From positions 62,001-126,000 of the forward strand of contig CAJUSI010000009.1 of NCBI GenBank assembly GCA_910589035.1: DNA of 64,000 nt. The letters run 5' to 3'. A model generated the notes under the pieces. It was given only the letters and a program-made list of their open reading frames with translations. It did no database searches and was not told the origin of the DNA. Positions 1 to 8,308 of this stretch are shown here, piece by piece; within the stretch, counting starts at the first letter, position 1, and every line of letters starts with the position of its first letter. Position numbers and translations under genes: made by a program. This DNA is from an uncultured Acetatifactor sp. Its GTDB lineage: Bacteria; Bacillota; Clostridia; Lachnospirales; Lachnospiraceae.

Positions 1-2
1 AT

Positions 3-1925
3 GACTCCAGATACTGGGTCAACAATGGCAAGGTGGGCGAATACGAACAGAAGGAATACTATATGACGCAGGTGGAGGCGTATTTTGACGATAACGGTAA
101 GAATGCGGGATTTAAGACCGTGTTTGACCAGATGATGATCACCGGACTGCAGGCGCTGCTGAATAATCCGGGCGATCTCTCCGCTAAAGAGCAGTTTATA
201 GGGTATGCCGGATCCCTTGCAGAGTATTTCAACGGAGTGGCGGGCAATCTCCAAAAGCTCCAGAAGGATGTGAATCAGGAGATCAAGGTGAAGGTGGATG
301 AGATCAATTCCATCGCCAGCGAGATTGCCACCCTGAATAAGCAGATCAATACCATCGAGCTTACAGGCAAAATGAAGGCCAATGAACTGCGAGACAGACG
401 TACGCTCTTATTGGATCAGCTTTCCCAGATTGTGGATATCGAGACAAAGGAAACACCCCTTTCGGATCCGAAGAATCCGGACAGGGTGACGGGAGCCACC
501 AATTTCGTGGTGAAGATTGCCAGCGGCCAGACACTGGTGGACGGATATGAATACAATGAACTGGAGTGCGTGGCAAGAACCAAGGACGAGAAGGCAAATA
601 ATACGGATGTGGACGGCCTGTATGATATATACTGGAAGGGCGGCTCCAAATTCAATATTTATAACGCGGCCATGGGCGGCGCCCTCAAGGGACTGGTGGA
701 CTTAAGGGACGGCAATAACAACGAAAGCTTCAGCGGAATCATCACGGATGTGGGATCCGTCCAGATAACCACCAAGGATGAGGACGGCAAGGATGTGACC
801 GTGAATCATGACACCGTCACCGTGGAAGTGGGCAAGCATTTTCTGACCGATCTGAATAAATGCAATCTCTCCGACAAGGGGGGCGTTATCAATCTGGGCA
901 ACAAGGAATATTACTATGATTCCTGGACCTACAGCGTAAGCTACGACCAGGCGGGGAATCCTACCTATGCATACACATTTACCCTTTCGGCTCTGCAGGC
1001 GGACAACGGGCTGAATACCTCCAGGCCTGCCGGGGACAGAGTGGGCAAGACGGCCACCGCAGGTGCAGCCGTTTCCTATCAGGGCGTGCCCTACTATATG
1101 TCCCAGATGAACGAATGGGTGAGAACTTTTTCGCAGAAAATCAACGATATTTTCACAAGCGGTTATTCGGGCGACATTCCGGGGATCGACCTCTTTGCAG
1201 CGAAGATGGCCACGGAGAATAATCAGTATGTCTTTGGTGAGCAATACCGGTATGACCTGGAGAGCTATGAGGCTTACCAGGGGAGGGTGAAGGCTCTGGA
1301 GGAGGCGGAGAAAAAGCGCCTGCAGGATGAACTGCGGGCTCAGCTGAAAGCGGCTAACCCCACCTGGACGGATGCCCAGATAGAGCAGGAAGTGCAAAAT
1401 CAGGATGCAGCCTTAGATGCACAGGTTGCGGCGAAAAAGGACGAGTTCGAGAAGGCGGCCACTCTGAACGTGACGGTGGGCAAGAATATCACGGATAAAG
1501 ACAATTATTATCTGATGAACAGCATGAATTTCGACGTATCCAATACCCTGGAAAATGATCCGGGACGCCTGGCCACCAAGAAGAAGCCGGGAGACGGTGT
1601 GGAACAGAACGACCTTCTGGAGGATGTGAAGAAGCTGGCCACCGACAAGGGCACCATGAGCTACCGGGGCAGCTCCGCATCGGAGTTCCTGCAGACCATT
1701 CTGGGAGACGTGGCTCTGAATATGGAGAGAGCCCAGATCTTCCACAAGAGCTACCGGGATATCGCATACAATATCGATACCCAGAGGATATCCATTTCCG
1801 GTGTGGACGAGGATGAAGAGGCGGTGAGCCTTGTGAAATACCAGAACGGATACAACCTGGCCTCCAAGATGATTCAGACACTGACGGAGATTTACGACAG
1901 GCTGATTCTGGAGACGGGAGTATAA
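3..1925 (+). CDS. flgK: flagellar hook-associated protein 1 FlgK (5' truncated by window edge)
   Basis: Hook-filament junction protein, exported through the flagellar type III system to form the first ring above the hook. The reading frame is open from the window edge; the RYWVNN...EYEQKEYYMTQVE stretch is the FlgK N-terminal D1 region, so only the first part of the gene is missing (640 residues present). The C-terminus carries the FlgK D0 signature (SISGVDEDEEAVSLVKYQNGYNLASK, read in two halves) ending ILETGV. A Glu/Lys/Ala-rich helical insert lies around residues 425-490 of the visible protein. It is followed at 2122 by flgL, the usual partner. The assignment is firm; the true start is outside the window. 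Confidence 0.95.
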   Translation, partial: DSRYWVNNGKVGEYEQKEYYMTQVEAYFDDNGKNAGFKTVFDQMMITGLQALLNNPGDLSAKEQFIGYAGSLAEYFNGVAGNLQKLQKDVNQEIKVKVDEINSIASEIATLNKQINTIELTGKMKANELRDRRTLLLDQLSQIVDIETKETPLSDPKNPDRVTGATNFVVKIASGQTLVDGYEYNELECVARTKDEKANNTDVDGLYDIYWKGGSKFNIYNAAMGGALKGLVDLRDGNNNESFSGIITDVGSVQITTKDEDGKDVTVNHDTVTVEVGKHFLTDLNKCNLSDKGGVINLGNKEYYYDSWTYSVSYDQAGNPTYAYTFTLSALQADNGLNTSRPAGDRVGKTATAGAAVSYQGVPYYMSQMNEWVRTFSQKINDIFTSGYSGDIPGIDLFAAKMATENNQYVFGEQYRYDLESYEAYQGRVKALEEAEKKRLQDELRAQLKAANPTWTDAQIEQEVQNQDAALDAQVAAKKDEFEKAATLNVTVGKNITDKDNYYLMNSMNFDVSNTLENDPGRLATKKKPGDGVEQNDLLEDVKKLATDKGTMSYRGSSASEFLQTILGDVALNMERAQIFHKSYRDIAYNIDTQRISISGVDEDEEAVSLVKYQNGYNLASKMIQTLTEIYDRLILETGV

Positions 1926-1991
1926 GGAATTGTTGGAAAATATTCTTTGACAATTCCTGCAATTTGCAGGAGCAGGCGGGAAAAAGCCTGC
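1926..1991 (+). promoter_or_regulatory. structured flgK-flgL intergenic leader with successive stem-loops
   Basis: Three inverted repeats sit back to back after flgK: GGAATTGT (1926-1933) with ACAATTCC (1950-1957); CCTGC (1956-1960) with GCAGG (1966-1970); GCAGGC (1972-1977) with GCCTGC (1986-1991). The first two share bases and the GCCTGC arm could also pair with the earlier GCAGG, so alternative folds are possible. No U-run follows, so this is not an intrinsic terminator. A role in mRNA processing or differential expression of flgL is inference. Confidence 0.4.
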
Positions 1992-2121
1992 GGCGGCAAG
2001 AGGAAAGCTTCAGGGATTTTGCAGGAACGGAATCCATGTGAAAGTCTGGATTTTAAGGGAATCGATCAGAAGGGGAGTAACAGGATGGGAGCCCCCGGAT
2101 ATAGACGGAAAGGAAAACGAA

Positions 2122-3768
2122 ATGAGAATAACCAACAGAATCATGCAGCGCAACAACCTGTCCAATATCAACACAAACAAGATTTATCAGAATAAACTGA
2201 GCAATCAGATGTCTTCCCAGAAGAAGATCAACCGTCCCTCCGACGATCCGGTGATTGCCATTCGGGCTCTGCGTCTGCGCAGCAACGTGACTGAGATTAC
2301 GCAGTATTACAGCAAGAATATTCCTGATGCGGAGAGCTGGCTGAAGGTGACGGAGGATGCAATCTCCAATCTGTCCCAGATCATAACTAATATGATCGCG
2401 CGCTGTAATAAGGGAGTCAACAGCTATCTGAAGACCGAGGACCGCAGTATTATCCTGAAGGAATTGAAAGCCCTGGGAGAATCCGTTTATGCCACCGGAG
2501 ATGCGGATTATGCAGGCAGATATGTGTTCACCGGCTTCCGCACAGATACCTCCCTGAGCTTCCTTGAGGCCAAGGAACAGAAATACACCATCACCGAGCA
2601 GTTGGACAGCAGCGCTATCGATACGGTGACCAAGGTGGATACGGATAAGCTCCTGGATATCAATGCAAATAATTTCGCAGATGCGGGTATGGCGGTGGAA
2701 GAGGATGACATTACTTCCGTGGAGGCCTATCGTATCAGGCTGGCTTATAATAACTGTGTGGACGCAGGAGATCCTGCGGATGCGACGCTGATGCCCAGCA
2801 TCAAATTTATTGATAAGGACGGAAATCCCCAGACCTGGGGACCGACGGACTTTGAGCTGATGCATCCCTACGATAAGCCCACCACGGGAGCGCCCCCCAC
2901 GACTACCACCTATTCATCTCCTTATGACTATGTCGCGGCGAACAAGGACGCGTTGGTGTATGTTCCTGAGACCGGGGAACTGCTGCTGGGTGCGGATCGC
3001 TACGATCAGCTGATGGGCACCAAGGACAGGGAAAGCACACCCAACATCAACGAGGCCGAAATCCAGGTGACCTATACCAAGAGCAACTGGGAGAAGGGGG
3101 ATCTGCGGCCAGAGCATTATTTTTACTGCAAGGCGGAGGTCAAGGATGCGGAAGGAAATACCGATATCGTTGAATACAATGATTCCTATATCGATCCAAA
3201 GCTGAGTGCAGAGCACCAGATCATCGAATACGATGTGGGTTATAACCAGACGATAAGGATTAACTCCACGGCAGACGAATGCTTTAAGCACGGTATCGGC
3301 AGAGAAGTGTATGACATTGTGAACGCCATGCAGGATGTGCTGGACCTGGAGGGAGCGCAGACAGATATCGACAATATTATAAAGGGCCTGGAGGCGGATC
3401 CCGCATCGGATCCGGACGGCAGTAAGATGGAGATCCTCCAGAAGCAGCAGGCGGCTGTGAAGAAGGCGCTGGAGCTGGCCAAGCAGAAGGAACAGAGCCT
3501 GTTTGCAGGCGGCATTACGGAGCTTCAGAAGTATCTGAGCGACGCAAACCTCTGCGTTACGGACTGCGGATCCAGGAGCAGCAAGCTGGAGCTGATCAAG
3601 AACCGCTCACAGAACCAGAAGACTACCTATGAAACCCTGAAGAGCGAGAATGAGGACATCGACATTACGGAGGTGGCCATCGAGCTCAGCGCGGCAGAGC
3701 TTACCTACGACGCGGCGCTTATGGCGGCCGGCAAGGTAATGCAGAATACGCTGCTGAACTTTATATAG
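2122..3768 (+). CDS. flgL: flagellar hook-associated protein 3 FlgL
   Basis: Second hook-filament junction protein. The N-terminus MRITNRIMQRNN...INRPSDDP is the FlgL/flagellin-type D0 coiled coil, and the C-terminus (ITEVAIELSAAELTYDAALMAAGKVMQNTLLNFI, in two parts) is the matching D0 helix. I use ATG 2122, giving 548 residues, because the family start motif begins there and a purine-rich AAAGGA lies just upstream; an in-frame ATG at 2038 adds a 28-residue leader with no family resemblance. At 548 residues it is longer than the roughly 300-residue enterobacterial protein; the extra length is a central variable domain (about residues 180-420), a pattern also seen in Clostridia. Confidence 0.93.
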   Translation: MRITNRIMQRNNLSNINTNKIYQNKLSNQMSSQKKINRPSDDPVIAIRALRLRSNVTEITQYYSKNIPDAESWLKVTEDAISNLSQIITNMIARCNKGVNSYLKTEDRSIILKELKALGESVYATGDADYAGRYVFTGFRTDTSLSFLEAKEQKYTITEQLDSSAIDTVTKVDTDKLLDINANNFADAGMAVEEDDITSVEAYRIRLAYNNCVDAGDPADATLMPSIKFIDKDGNPQTWGPTDFELMHPYDKPTTGAPPTTTTYSSPYDYVAANKDALVYVPETGELLLGADRYDQLMGTKDRESTPNINEAEIQVTYTKSNWEKGDLRPEHYFYCKAEVKDAEGNTDIVEYNDSYIDPKLSAEHQIIEYDVGYNQTIRINSTADECFKHGIGREVYDIVNAMQDVLDLEGAQTDIDNIIKGLEADPASDPDGSKMEILQKQQAAVKKALELAKQKEQSLFAGGITELQKYLSDANLCVTDCGSRSSKLELIKNRSQNQKTTYETLKSENEDIDITEVAIELSAAELTYDAALMAAGKVMQNTLLNFI

Positions 3769-3837
3769 GAAGTATGATAAAATGCGCTGAAAGCCCCATG
3801 AGCAATCGATGCCGCCGTGGGCGGAACGGAGGTTAGC

Positions 3838-4296
3838 ATGAGAATAGAAACCAAGATTTTCGGAGAAATCGAGATTTCCGACGATAAGGTGATCTCGTTT
3901 CAGGAAGGGATCATCGGTTTTCCGGATCTGAAGAGATTTGCCCTGCTCCACGATGAGGAGAAGGGAACCCAGGCGGGAATCCGTTTCCTTCAGTCCCTGG
4001 ATGAGCCGGGGTTCGCCATGCCGGTTATGGATCCGCTGGCAGTAAAGCCGGATTATGATCCGGAGGTGGATGATGAGCTGCTGGCCGGCGTGGGAAATAT
4101 TACGGAGGATAATCTCCTGGTATTGGTAACGGTGACCATTCCGGGTGACCTGACCAGAATGAGCGTAAATCTGCAGGGTCCCTTTATTATTAATATTGAA
4201 GAACATAAAGGATGCCAGATTATTCTGGACAGCGGCGGATATCCCGTAAAATTCCCCGTCTACGATATCCTGCAGTCCAGAAAGGCGGGTGTATAG
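3838..4296 (+). CDS. fliW: flagellar assembly factor FliW
   Basis: FliW (152 residues) is the protein antagonist of CsrA. In Bacillus subtilis it binds free flagellin, and when flagellin is exported it is released to sequester CsrA, which lifts repression of flagellin translation. The sequence begins MRIETKIFGEIEI, followed by VISFQEGIIGFPDLKRF, which is characteristic of the family. ATG 3838 is preceded by an ACGGAGGT site at about 3826; the in-frame upstream start at 3817 is less well placed. The stop codon is one base from the csrA start, so the two are tightly co-translated. Confidence 0.95.
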   Translation: MRIETKIFGEIEISDDKVISFQEGIIGFPDLKRFALLHDEEKGTQAGIRFLQSLDEPGFAMPVMDPLAVKPDYDPEVDDELLAGVGNITEDNLLVLVTVTIPGDLTRMSVNLQGPFIINIEEHKGCQIILDSGGYPVKFPVYDILQSRKAGV

Positions 4297-4297
4297 C

Positions 4298-4516
4298 ATG
4301 TTGGCACTATCCAGGAAGAAAAACGAAGCAATCATTATCAACAATAATGTGGAGGTGACCATTCTCGAGGTAAAGGGAGATCAGGTCAAAATCGGAATCA
4401 CTGCACCCAGGGAGGTTCCCATTTACCGCAAGGAAGTATATCTGCAGATTCAGGAGGCCAATAAGGAGGCCGTCAACGCCGACGGAATGGAGGCGCTGAA
4501 GGAGCTGTTGGGCTGA
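4298..4516 (+). CDS. csrA: carbon storage regulator CsrA
   Basis: RNA-binding translational repressor that recognises GGA-containing hairpins over Shine-Dalgarno sites. The 72-residue product starts MLALSRKKNEAI and contains VEVTILEVKGDQVKIGI and the PREVPIYRKEVY segment that forms the conserved RNA-binding edge. ATG 4298 lies one base after the fliW stop. It is a usual length for a Gram-positive CsrA. Likely targets in this window are the flaG and flagellin leaders, both of which carry the full CsrA consensus over the ribosome binding site. Confidence 0.96.
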   Translation: MLALSRKKNEAIIINNNVEVTILEVKGDQVKIGITAPREVPIYRKEVYLQIQEANKEAVNADGMEALKELLG

Positions 4517-4619
4517 AATCTGCCGGAGGGGGATACGGAAGAGGCTGCCGGCCCGGGATGTCGGAAGGAAATGTAACCAACGGCAGGGGAAGCGGCATGA
4601 AATTTTTAGAAAGTCAGGT

Positions 4620-4646
4620 TAACTTTTAAGAACTATTTTCCGATAA
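4620..4646 (+). promoter_or_regulatory. sigma-28 (SigD) promoter for flaG-fliD-fliS
   Basis: TAAC at 4620-4623, a 15-base spacer, then TCCGATAA at 4639-4646, close to the flagellar sigma consensus TAAA-N15-GCCGATAA with one mismatch in each element. It sits about 75 bases upstream of flaG in the 204-base gap after csrA, exactly where a class III flagellar transcription unit should start. Confidence 0.8.
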
Positions 4647-4703
4647 TTAAAATAGACGCAAAGGAATATCAGAAGCAGGATGCCTCTGATGTGCGCAGAA
4701 GAT

Positions 4704-4713
4704 ACAAGGAGGT
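4704..4713 (+). promoter_or_regulatory. CsrA-binding consensus over the flaG ribosome binding site
   Basis: ACAAGGAGGT matches the CsrA consensus ACANGGANGT at every fixed position and contains the Shine-Dalgarno sequence 7 bases before the GTG start of flaG. CsrA binding here would block ribosome loading. The same ten bases recur at the flagellin gene. Confidence 0.65.
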
Positions 4714-4720
4714 GTAGAAG

Positions 4721-5152
4721 GTGGCAGTAGAACCTATTTCAAGTGTAATGACGTTTCAGGCACAGGGAAGTGTAGTGCAGAAGCCACAGGCTCCCGCAGC
4801 GGCGGAGAAGCCGGAAAGCAGCAGCGCCGATACGGCGGCTGTAGAGTATGTAGACAGAACGACGAGCGTGGTGGAGAACTCCAGGGAAAAAGGACAGTCG
4901 GACAACAGGGATCAGGGAAATGACCAGCAGGCGTACAATGAGAGAGTGCGCAAGGCGGTGGAATCCCTGAACAGGAAACTGTCCAATTCCGAAGCGGTAT
5001 TCGGTATCCATGAGGATACCAACCGTGTCACGATCAAAATCGTGGATAAGAATACCAAGGAAGTCATCAAGGAGCTGCCCCCCGAGAAGACCCTGGACAT
5101 GATCGCCAGAGTCTGGGAGATGGCGGGCATTCTGATTGATGAGAAGAGATAA
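4721..5152 (+). CDS. flaG: flagellar protein FlaG
   Basis: FlaG-family protein (143 residues), thought to influence filament length. It begins with GTG at 4721, seven bases after AAGGAGGT. The first 70 residues are low-complexity and polar. The C-terminal domain from about residue 70 has the family pattern: NRKLSNSEAVFGIHEDTNR, then IKIVDKNTKEVIKELPPEK and a final helix. It lies directly upstream of fliD, as in many Firmicutes. Confidence 0.9.
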   Translation: MAVEPISSVMTFQAQGSVVQKPQAPAAAEKPESSSADTAAVEYVDRTTSVVENSREKGQSDNRDQGNDQQAYNERVRKAVESLNRKLSNSEAVFGIHEDTNRVTIKIVDKNTKEVIKELPPEKTLDMIARVWEMAGILIDEKR

Positions 5153-5197
5153 TTCTTCCGCCGCCGGAACGCAAAAGGCAGAAAGGATGGATCAGAC

Positions 5198-7021
5198 ATG
5201 GCAATGAGATTGAGCGGACTGATGTCCGGCATGGATACGGAGAGTATCGTAAACCAGATAGTGGAAGCCAGAAGGATGAAAGTCACGAAGACGGTAAAGG
5301 CGCAGAAATCCTTGGGATTTAAGCAGGAAACCTGGAAATCCCTGAATTCTCAGATTTTGAAGCTCTATGACGGAGCTTTGAGCAATATGCGCTTTACCAG
5401 CTCTTTTATCAAGAAGACTACAAAGGTGTCCAACAGCAGCGTCGCATCCGTAATCACCGGCGAGGGCGCCATGAACAGCGTACAGCAGCTGGAAGTGAAG
5501 GAGCTGGCAAAGGGCGGATATCTGACGGGAGGAAAGCTGGAGCTGGTTCCGGGGGCGGAGAGCGAGAAAATCACCGGAGATACCAAGCTCAGAGAGGTGG
5601 GCTTTGACCTGGCACTGCCCAATAAAGGAACGATAAAGGTGAGGGTAAACGGCGAGGAGAAGAGCATCACCGTAAACAGGGCTACGACTTTGGACGAATT
5701 TGTCGCTGAGCTGAGAAAGACCGGAGTCAACGCGAATCTTGACACGAACAACGGCAGAATTTATGTTTCCGCCAGTTCCACGGGCAAGGAGAATGACTTT
5801 GAGATTTTGGGCGGGGACGCCAATGGGTGGAAGGCTCTGAATTTCCTGGGATTACATGATACCGAACACACTGCCGCAGCCATTGCAGGCGAGAGAAAAA
5901 GCGCCATAGAGAGTCTGAAGGGGCTTGCTTCGGTACCGAATTCCAAGTTAAAGGAAAGACTGGCGGCGGCCGGGATTGATTTGGACACCTGGGATCTGGA
6001 TAAGCTGGACGAAAAACTGGACGACGATACGGTGGCAGCCATCAACAAGGCCGTAATCGATGAAATGAATTCACTTGACGCAAGCTCCAACGAGAGAGCG
6101 AAGCTGGCGAAGTGGCGTGATAATTTCAATGCAACCGAGGAGATAAAGGCGGCTTATGACCAGGTGGATCATTCCGGTGCGAACAGTGCCAAGAAACTGG
6201 AAGGCTCCGATGCGGTGATCACCTTAAACGGTCTGGAGTATACTTCTTCCAGGAATACCTTTGAGATCAACGGATTGACCATAACGGCCGCTGATAAGGG
6301 TACCGCCACCATCACCACCGAGGACGATACCGACGGCATCTATGATATGATCAAGAACTTCTTCAAGGAGTACAATGCGCTGATCAATCAGATGGATAAG
6401 CTCTACAATGCGGAGTCGGCTTCCGAGTATGAGCCCCTTACCGACGAGGAAAAGGAGGCCATGTCCGACAGCGCCGTGGAGCAGTGGGAGACAAAGATCA
6501 AGGATTCCATTCTCCGCAGGGATTCCACTTTGGGCACCTTTTCCAGCGCTATCAAGCAGATCATGATGCAGGGAGTGGAAGTGGGCGGCAAAACTATGTA
6601 CCTTTCCAACTTCGGCATCGAGACTTTGAGCTATTTTAATTCTGCCGCAAATGAGAAGAATGCTTATCACATTGACGGAGACAGCGACGACAGCAATACG
6701 GCCGGCAACGCTGATAAGCTGAAATCCATGATTGCCTCGGATCCTGACACGGTAGTGGAGTTCTTTACCAGCCTGTCCAAGACTCTTCACGGGAAAATGA
6801 CGGAACTGATGGGGCCCACAGAGTACAGCTCCGCTTTTACTGCATACGACGACAAGAAGATGCAGGAAGAATATGACGATTACAAGGTAAAAATCAAGGA
6901 TTTGGAAAAGAAGCTTGCACAATATGAAGATCAGTGGTATGCTAAATTTGCAGCAATGGAGACGGCAATGGCAAAGATGCAGAGCAATGCCAGCGCTGTG
7001 ACATCTTTACTGGGCGGCTGA
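5198..7021 (+). CDS. fliD: flagellar filament capping protein FliD
   Basis: Filament cap that folds incoming flagellin at the tip. The N-terminus MRLSGLMSGMDTESIVNQIV followed by QETWKSLNSQILKL is the FliD N-terminal coiled coil; the C-terminus has the long coiled coil ending ETAMAKMQSNASAVTSLLGG. Length is 607 residues, within the clostridial range, with a central variable region (about 210-330). ATG 5198 has GAAAGGA upstream. It lies between flaG and fliS and is expected to be driven by the sigma-28 promoter at 4620. Confidence 0.95.
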   Translation: MAMRLSGLMSGMDTESIVNQIVEARRMKVTKTVKAQKSLGFKQETWKSLNSQILKLYDGALSNMRFTSSFIKKTTKVSNSSVASVITGEGAMNSVQQLEVKELAKGGYLTGGKLELVPGAESEKITGDTKLREVGFDLALPNKGTIKVRVNGEEKSITVNRATTLDEFVAELRKTGVNANLDTNNGRIYVSASSTGKENDFEILGGDANGWKALNFLGLHDTEHTAAAIAGERKSAIESLKGLASVPNSKLKERLAAAGIDLDTWDLDKLDEKLDDDTVAAINKAVIDEMNSLDASSNERAKLAKWRDNFNATEEIKAAYDQVDHSGANSAKKLEGSDAVITLNGLEYTSSRNTFEINGLTITAADKGTATITTEDDTDGIYDMIKNFFKEYNALINQMDKLYNAESASEYEPLTDEEKEAMSDSAVEQWETKIKDSILRRDSTLGTFSSAIKQIMMQGVEVGGKTMYLSNFGIETLSYFNSAANEKNAYHIDGDSDDSNTAGNADKLKSMIASDPDTVVEFFTSLSKTLHGKMTELMGPTEYSSAFTAYDDKKMQEEYDDYKVKIKDLEKKLAQYEDQWYAKFAAMETAMAKMQSNASAVTSLLGG

Positions 7022-7070
7022 TGATGGAACTGCCCGGTGAGAGCAAAGGTGATGAAAGGCAGGATGCAAT

Positions 7071-7454
7071 ATGGCATTACCCAATGCGTACGGGCAGTAC
7101 AACAATAGCAAAATCATGACGGCCTCCTCGGCGGAGCTGACTCTGATGCTTTATGAAGGCGCCATCAAATTCTGTAATATAGCGATTGTGGCGGTAGAGC
7201 ACGGAGATATTCAGAAAGCACATGACAATATCCAGAAGACGGAGCGAATCGTCGATTATTTCCGTCAGACACTGGATATGTCCTATCCGGTGGCAGAAGA
7301 CTTTGAACGCGTTTATTCCTACCTGAGCCGAAGGCTTGTCGAGGCGAATATCAAGAAGGACAAAGAGATCCTGGAAGAAGTAAATACGCATCTGCGTTCC
7401 ATGCGGGATAACTGGAAAGAGGTCATGAAGAAAAGTAAGGAGCAGGGCAAATGA
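7071..7454 (+). CDS. fliS: flagellin export chaperone FliS
   Basis: Cytoplasmic chaperone that binds the flagellin C-terminal D0 helix and prevents premature polymerisation. The 127-residue product shows the family signature NAYGQYNNSKIMTASSAELTLMLYEGAIKF (in two halves) followed by four helices. Its last codons overlap the next start in an ATGA, indicating translational coupling to the downstream chaperone-like gene. Confidence 0.95.
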   Translation: MALPNAYGQYNNSKIMTASSAELTLMLYEGAIKFCNIAIVAVEHGDIQKAHDNIQKTERIVDYFRQTLDMSYPVAEDFERVYSYLSRRLVEANIKKDKEILEEVNTHLRSMRDNWKEVMKKSKEQGK

Positions 7455-7927
7455 CGGAGAATTATCTGGCTCTTTTGGAAGAAAGCCTGAAACGGAAGCT
7501 GCAGGTCATGGCAGAGATTCAGGATTATAATCTGCGCCAACAGGAGATTTTTCAGGCCGATAAGGTGGATGTGGATAAGTTTGACGGATATGTAGCCGAA
7601 AAGGGGGCTTTGATTGATAAGCTGAATGCACTGGACAATGGCTTTGAGAAACTGTATGCCAGAGCATCCGAAGAATTAAAGGACAATCGCCACAAATACG
7701 GAGAACAGATAAAGAATCTGCAGAATCTGGTAGCGAAGGTCATGGAGACCAGTGTAACCATTCAGGCTCAGGAGGCCCGAAACAAAAAGCTTATAGAGAA
7801 TTATTTCCAAAAGGAAAAGGAAGGGATCCGCATGGGGCGGAAGACTTCCAAGGCGGCGGTGGATTATTATAGGAATATGAACAAATCCTCCGTAGTGATG
7901 CCTCTGTTTATGGACAGTAAGAAATGA
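7451..7927 (+). CDS. FlgN/FliT-like flagellar export chaperone
   Basis: A 158-residue, almost entirely helical and charged protein with heptad-like spacing throughout (coiled coil). It overlaps fliS by 4 bases and is followed by an intrinsic terminator, the position taken by FliT or FlgN family chaperones in many Firmicutes. No catalytic motif is visible. Family membership is inferred from position, size and helix content; FlgN-like (FlgK/FlgL chaperone) and FliT-like (FliD chaperone) cannot be separated by eye. Confidence 0.7.
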   Translation: MTENYLALLEESLKRKLQVMAEIQDYNLRQQEIFQADKVDVDKFDGYVAEKGALIDKLNALDNGFEKLYARASEELKDNRHKYGEQIKNLQNLVAKVMETSVTIQAQEARNKKLIENYFQKEKEGIRMGRKTSKAAVDYYRNMNKSSVVMPLFMDSKK

Positions 7928-7955
7928 ATTGTATCAGCAGAAGATGAACGAAAGG

Positions 7956-7987
7956 GACTATCGGGAAATTTCTCGATAGTCTTTTTT
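7956..7987 (+). terminator. intrinsic terminator after the fliD-fliS unit
   Basis: GACTATCG (7956-7963) pairs with CGATAGTC (7974-7981), with an inner GAAATTTC palindrome, followed by a run of six T. It separates the flaG-fliD-fliS unit from the flagellin promoter. Confidence 0.9.
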
Positions 7988-8092
7988 GTGCTGATTTCCT
8001 TTCAGAGGCATTTCCTGCAGGACTATGAAACAGAAAATGATAGCAGGAGATATATTTGTGGTATGAAATAAAGAAAATTTTTAAAATAGGTG

Positions 8093-8119
8093 TAAAGTAT
8101 TTCACGGAAGCACCGATAT
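8093..8119 (+). promoter_or_regulatory. sigma-28 (SigD) promoter of flagellin
   Basis: TAAA at 8093-8096, exactly 15 bases, then ACCGATAT at 8112-8119, a near-perfect match to the flagellar sigma consensus TAAA-N15-GCCGATAT. It is 190 bases upstream of the flagellin ATG, which leaves a long untranslated leader suited to post-transcriptional control. It is the strongest sigma-28 site in the window. Confidence 0.9.
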
Positions 8120-8270
8120 ATAAAATGTAACGGCAAGACTGTATCGCTTCCGCGCAAAGTGATGCATGCCAGAAGAGGTAATAACCGGAGGGCTTTCCTA
8201 GGAACCTGAAGGATATTATAAAATTGAATAAAGAAAGACATGGATAAAAGGATTTATTCATGTAGCAAAA

Positions 8271-8303
8271 CCGGCAAAGTATATGCCGGCAAAACAAGGA
8301 GGT
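8271..8303 (+). promoter_or_regulatory. flagellin leader: hairpin plus CsrA consensus over the Shine-Dalgarno
   Basis: A stem CCGGCA (8271-8276) / TGCCGG (8284-8289) is followed at 8294-8303 by ACAAGGAGGT, a full match to the CsrA consensus that also contains the Shine-Dalgarno site 5 bases before the ATG. Further GGA triplets lie upstream in the leader (8180-8215). In Bacillus subtilis CsrA represses hag by binding paired GGA sites in its leader; the arrangement here looks analogous, with FliW and CsrA encoded 4 kb away. Confidence 0.7.
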
Positions 8304-8308
8304 AAGTT

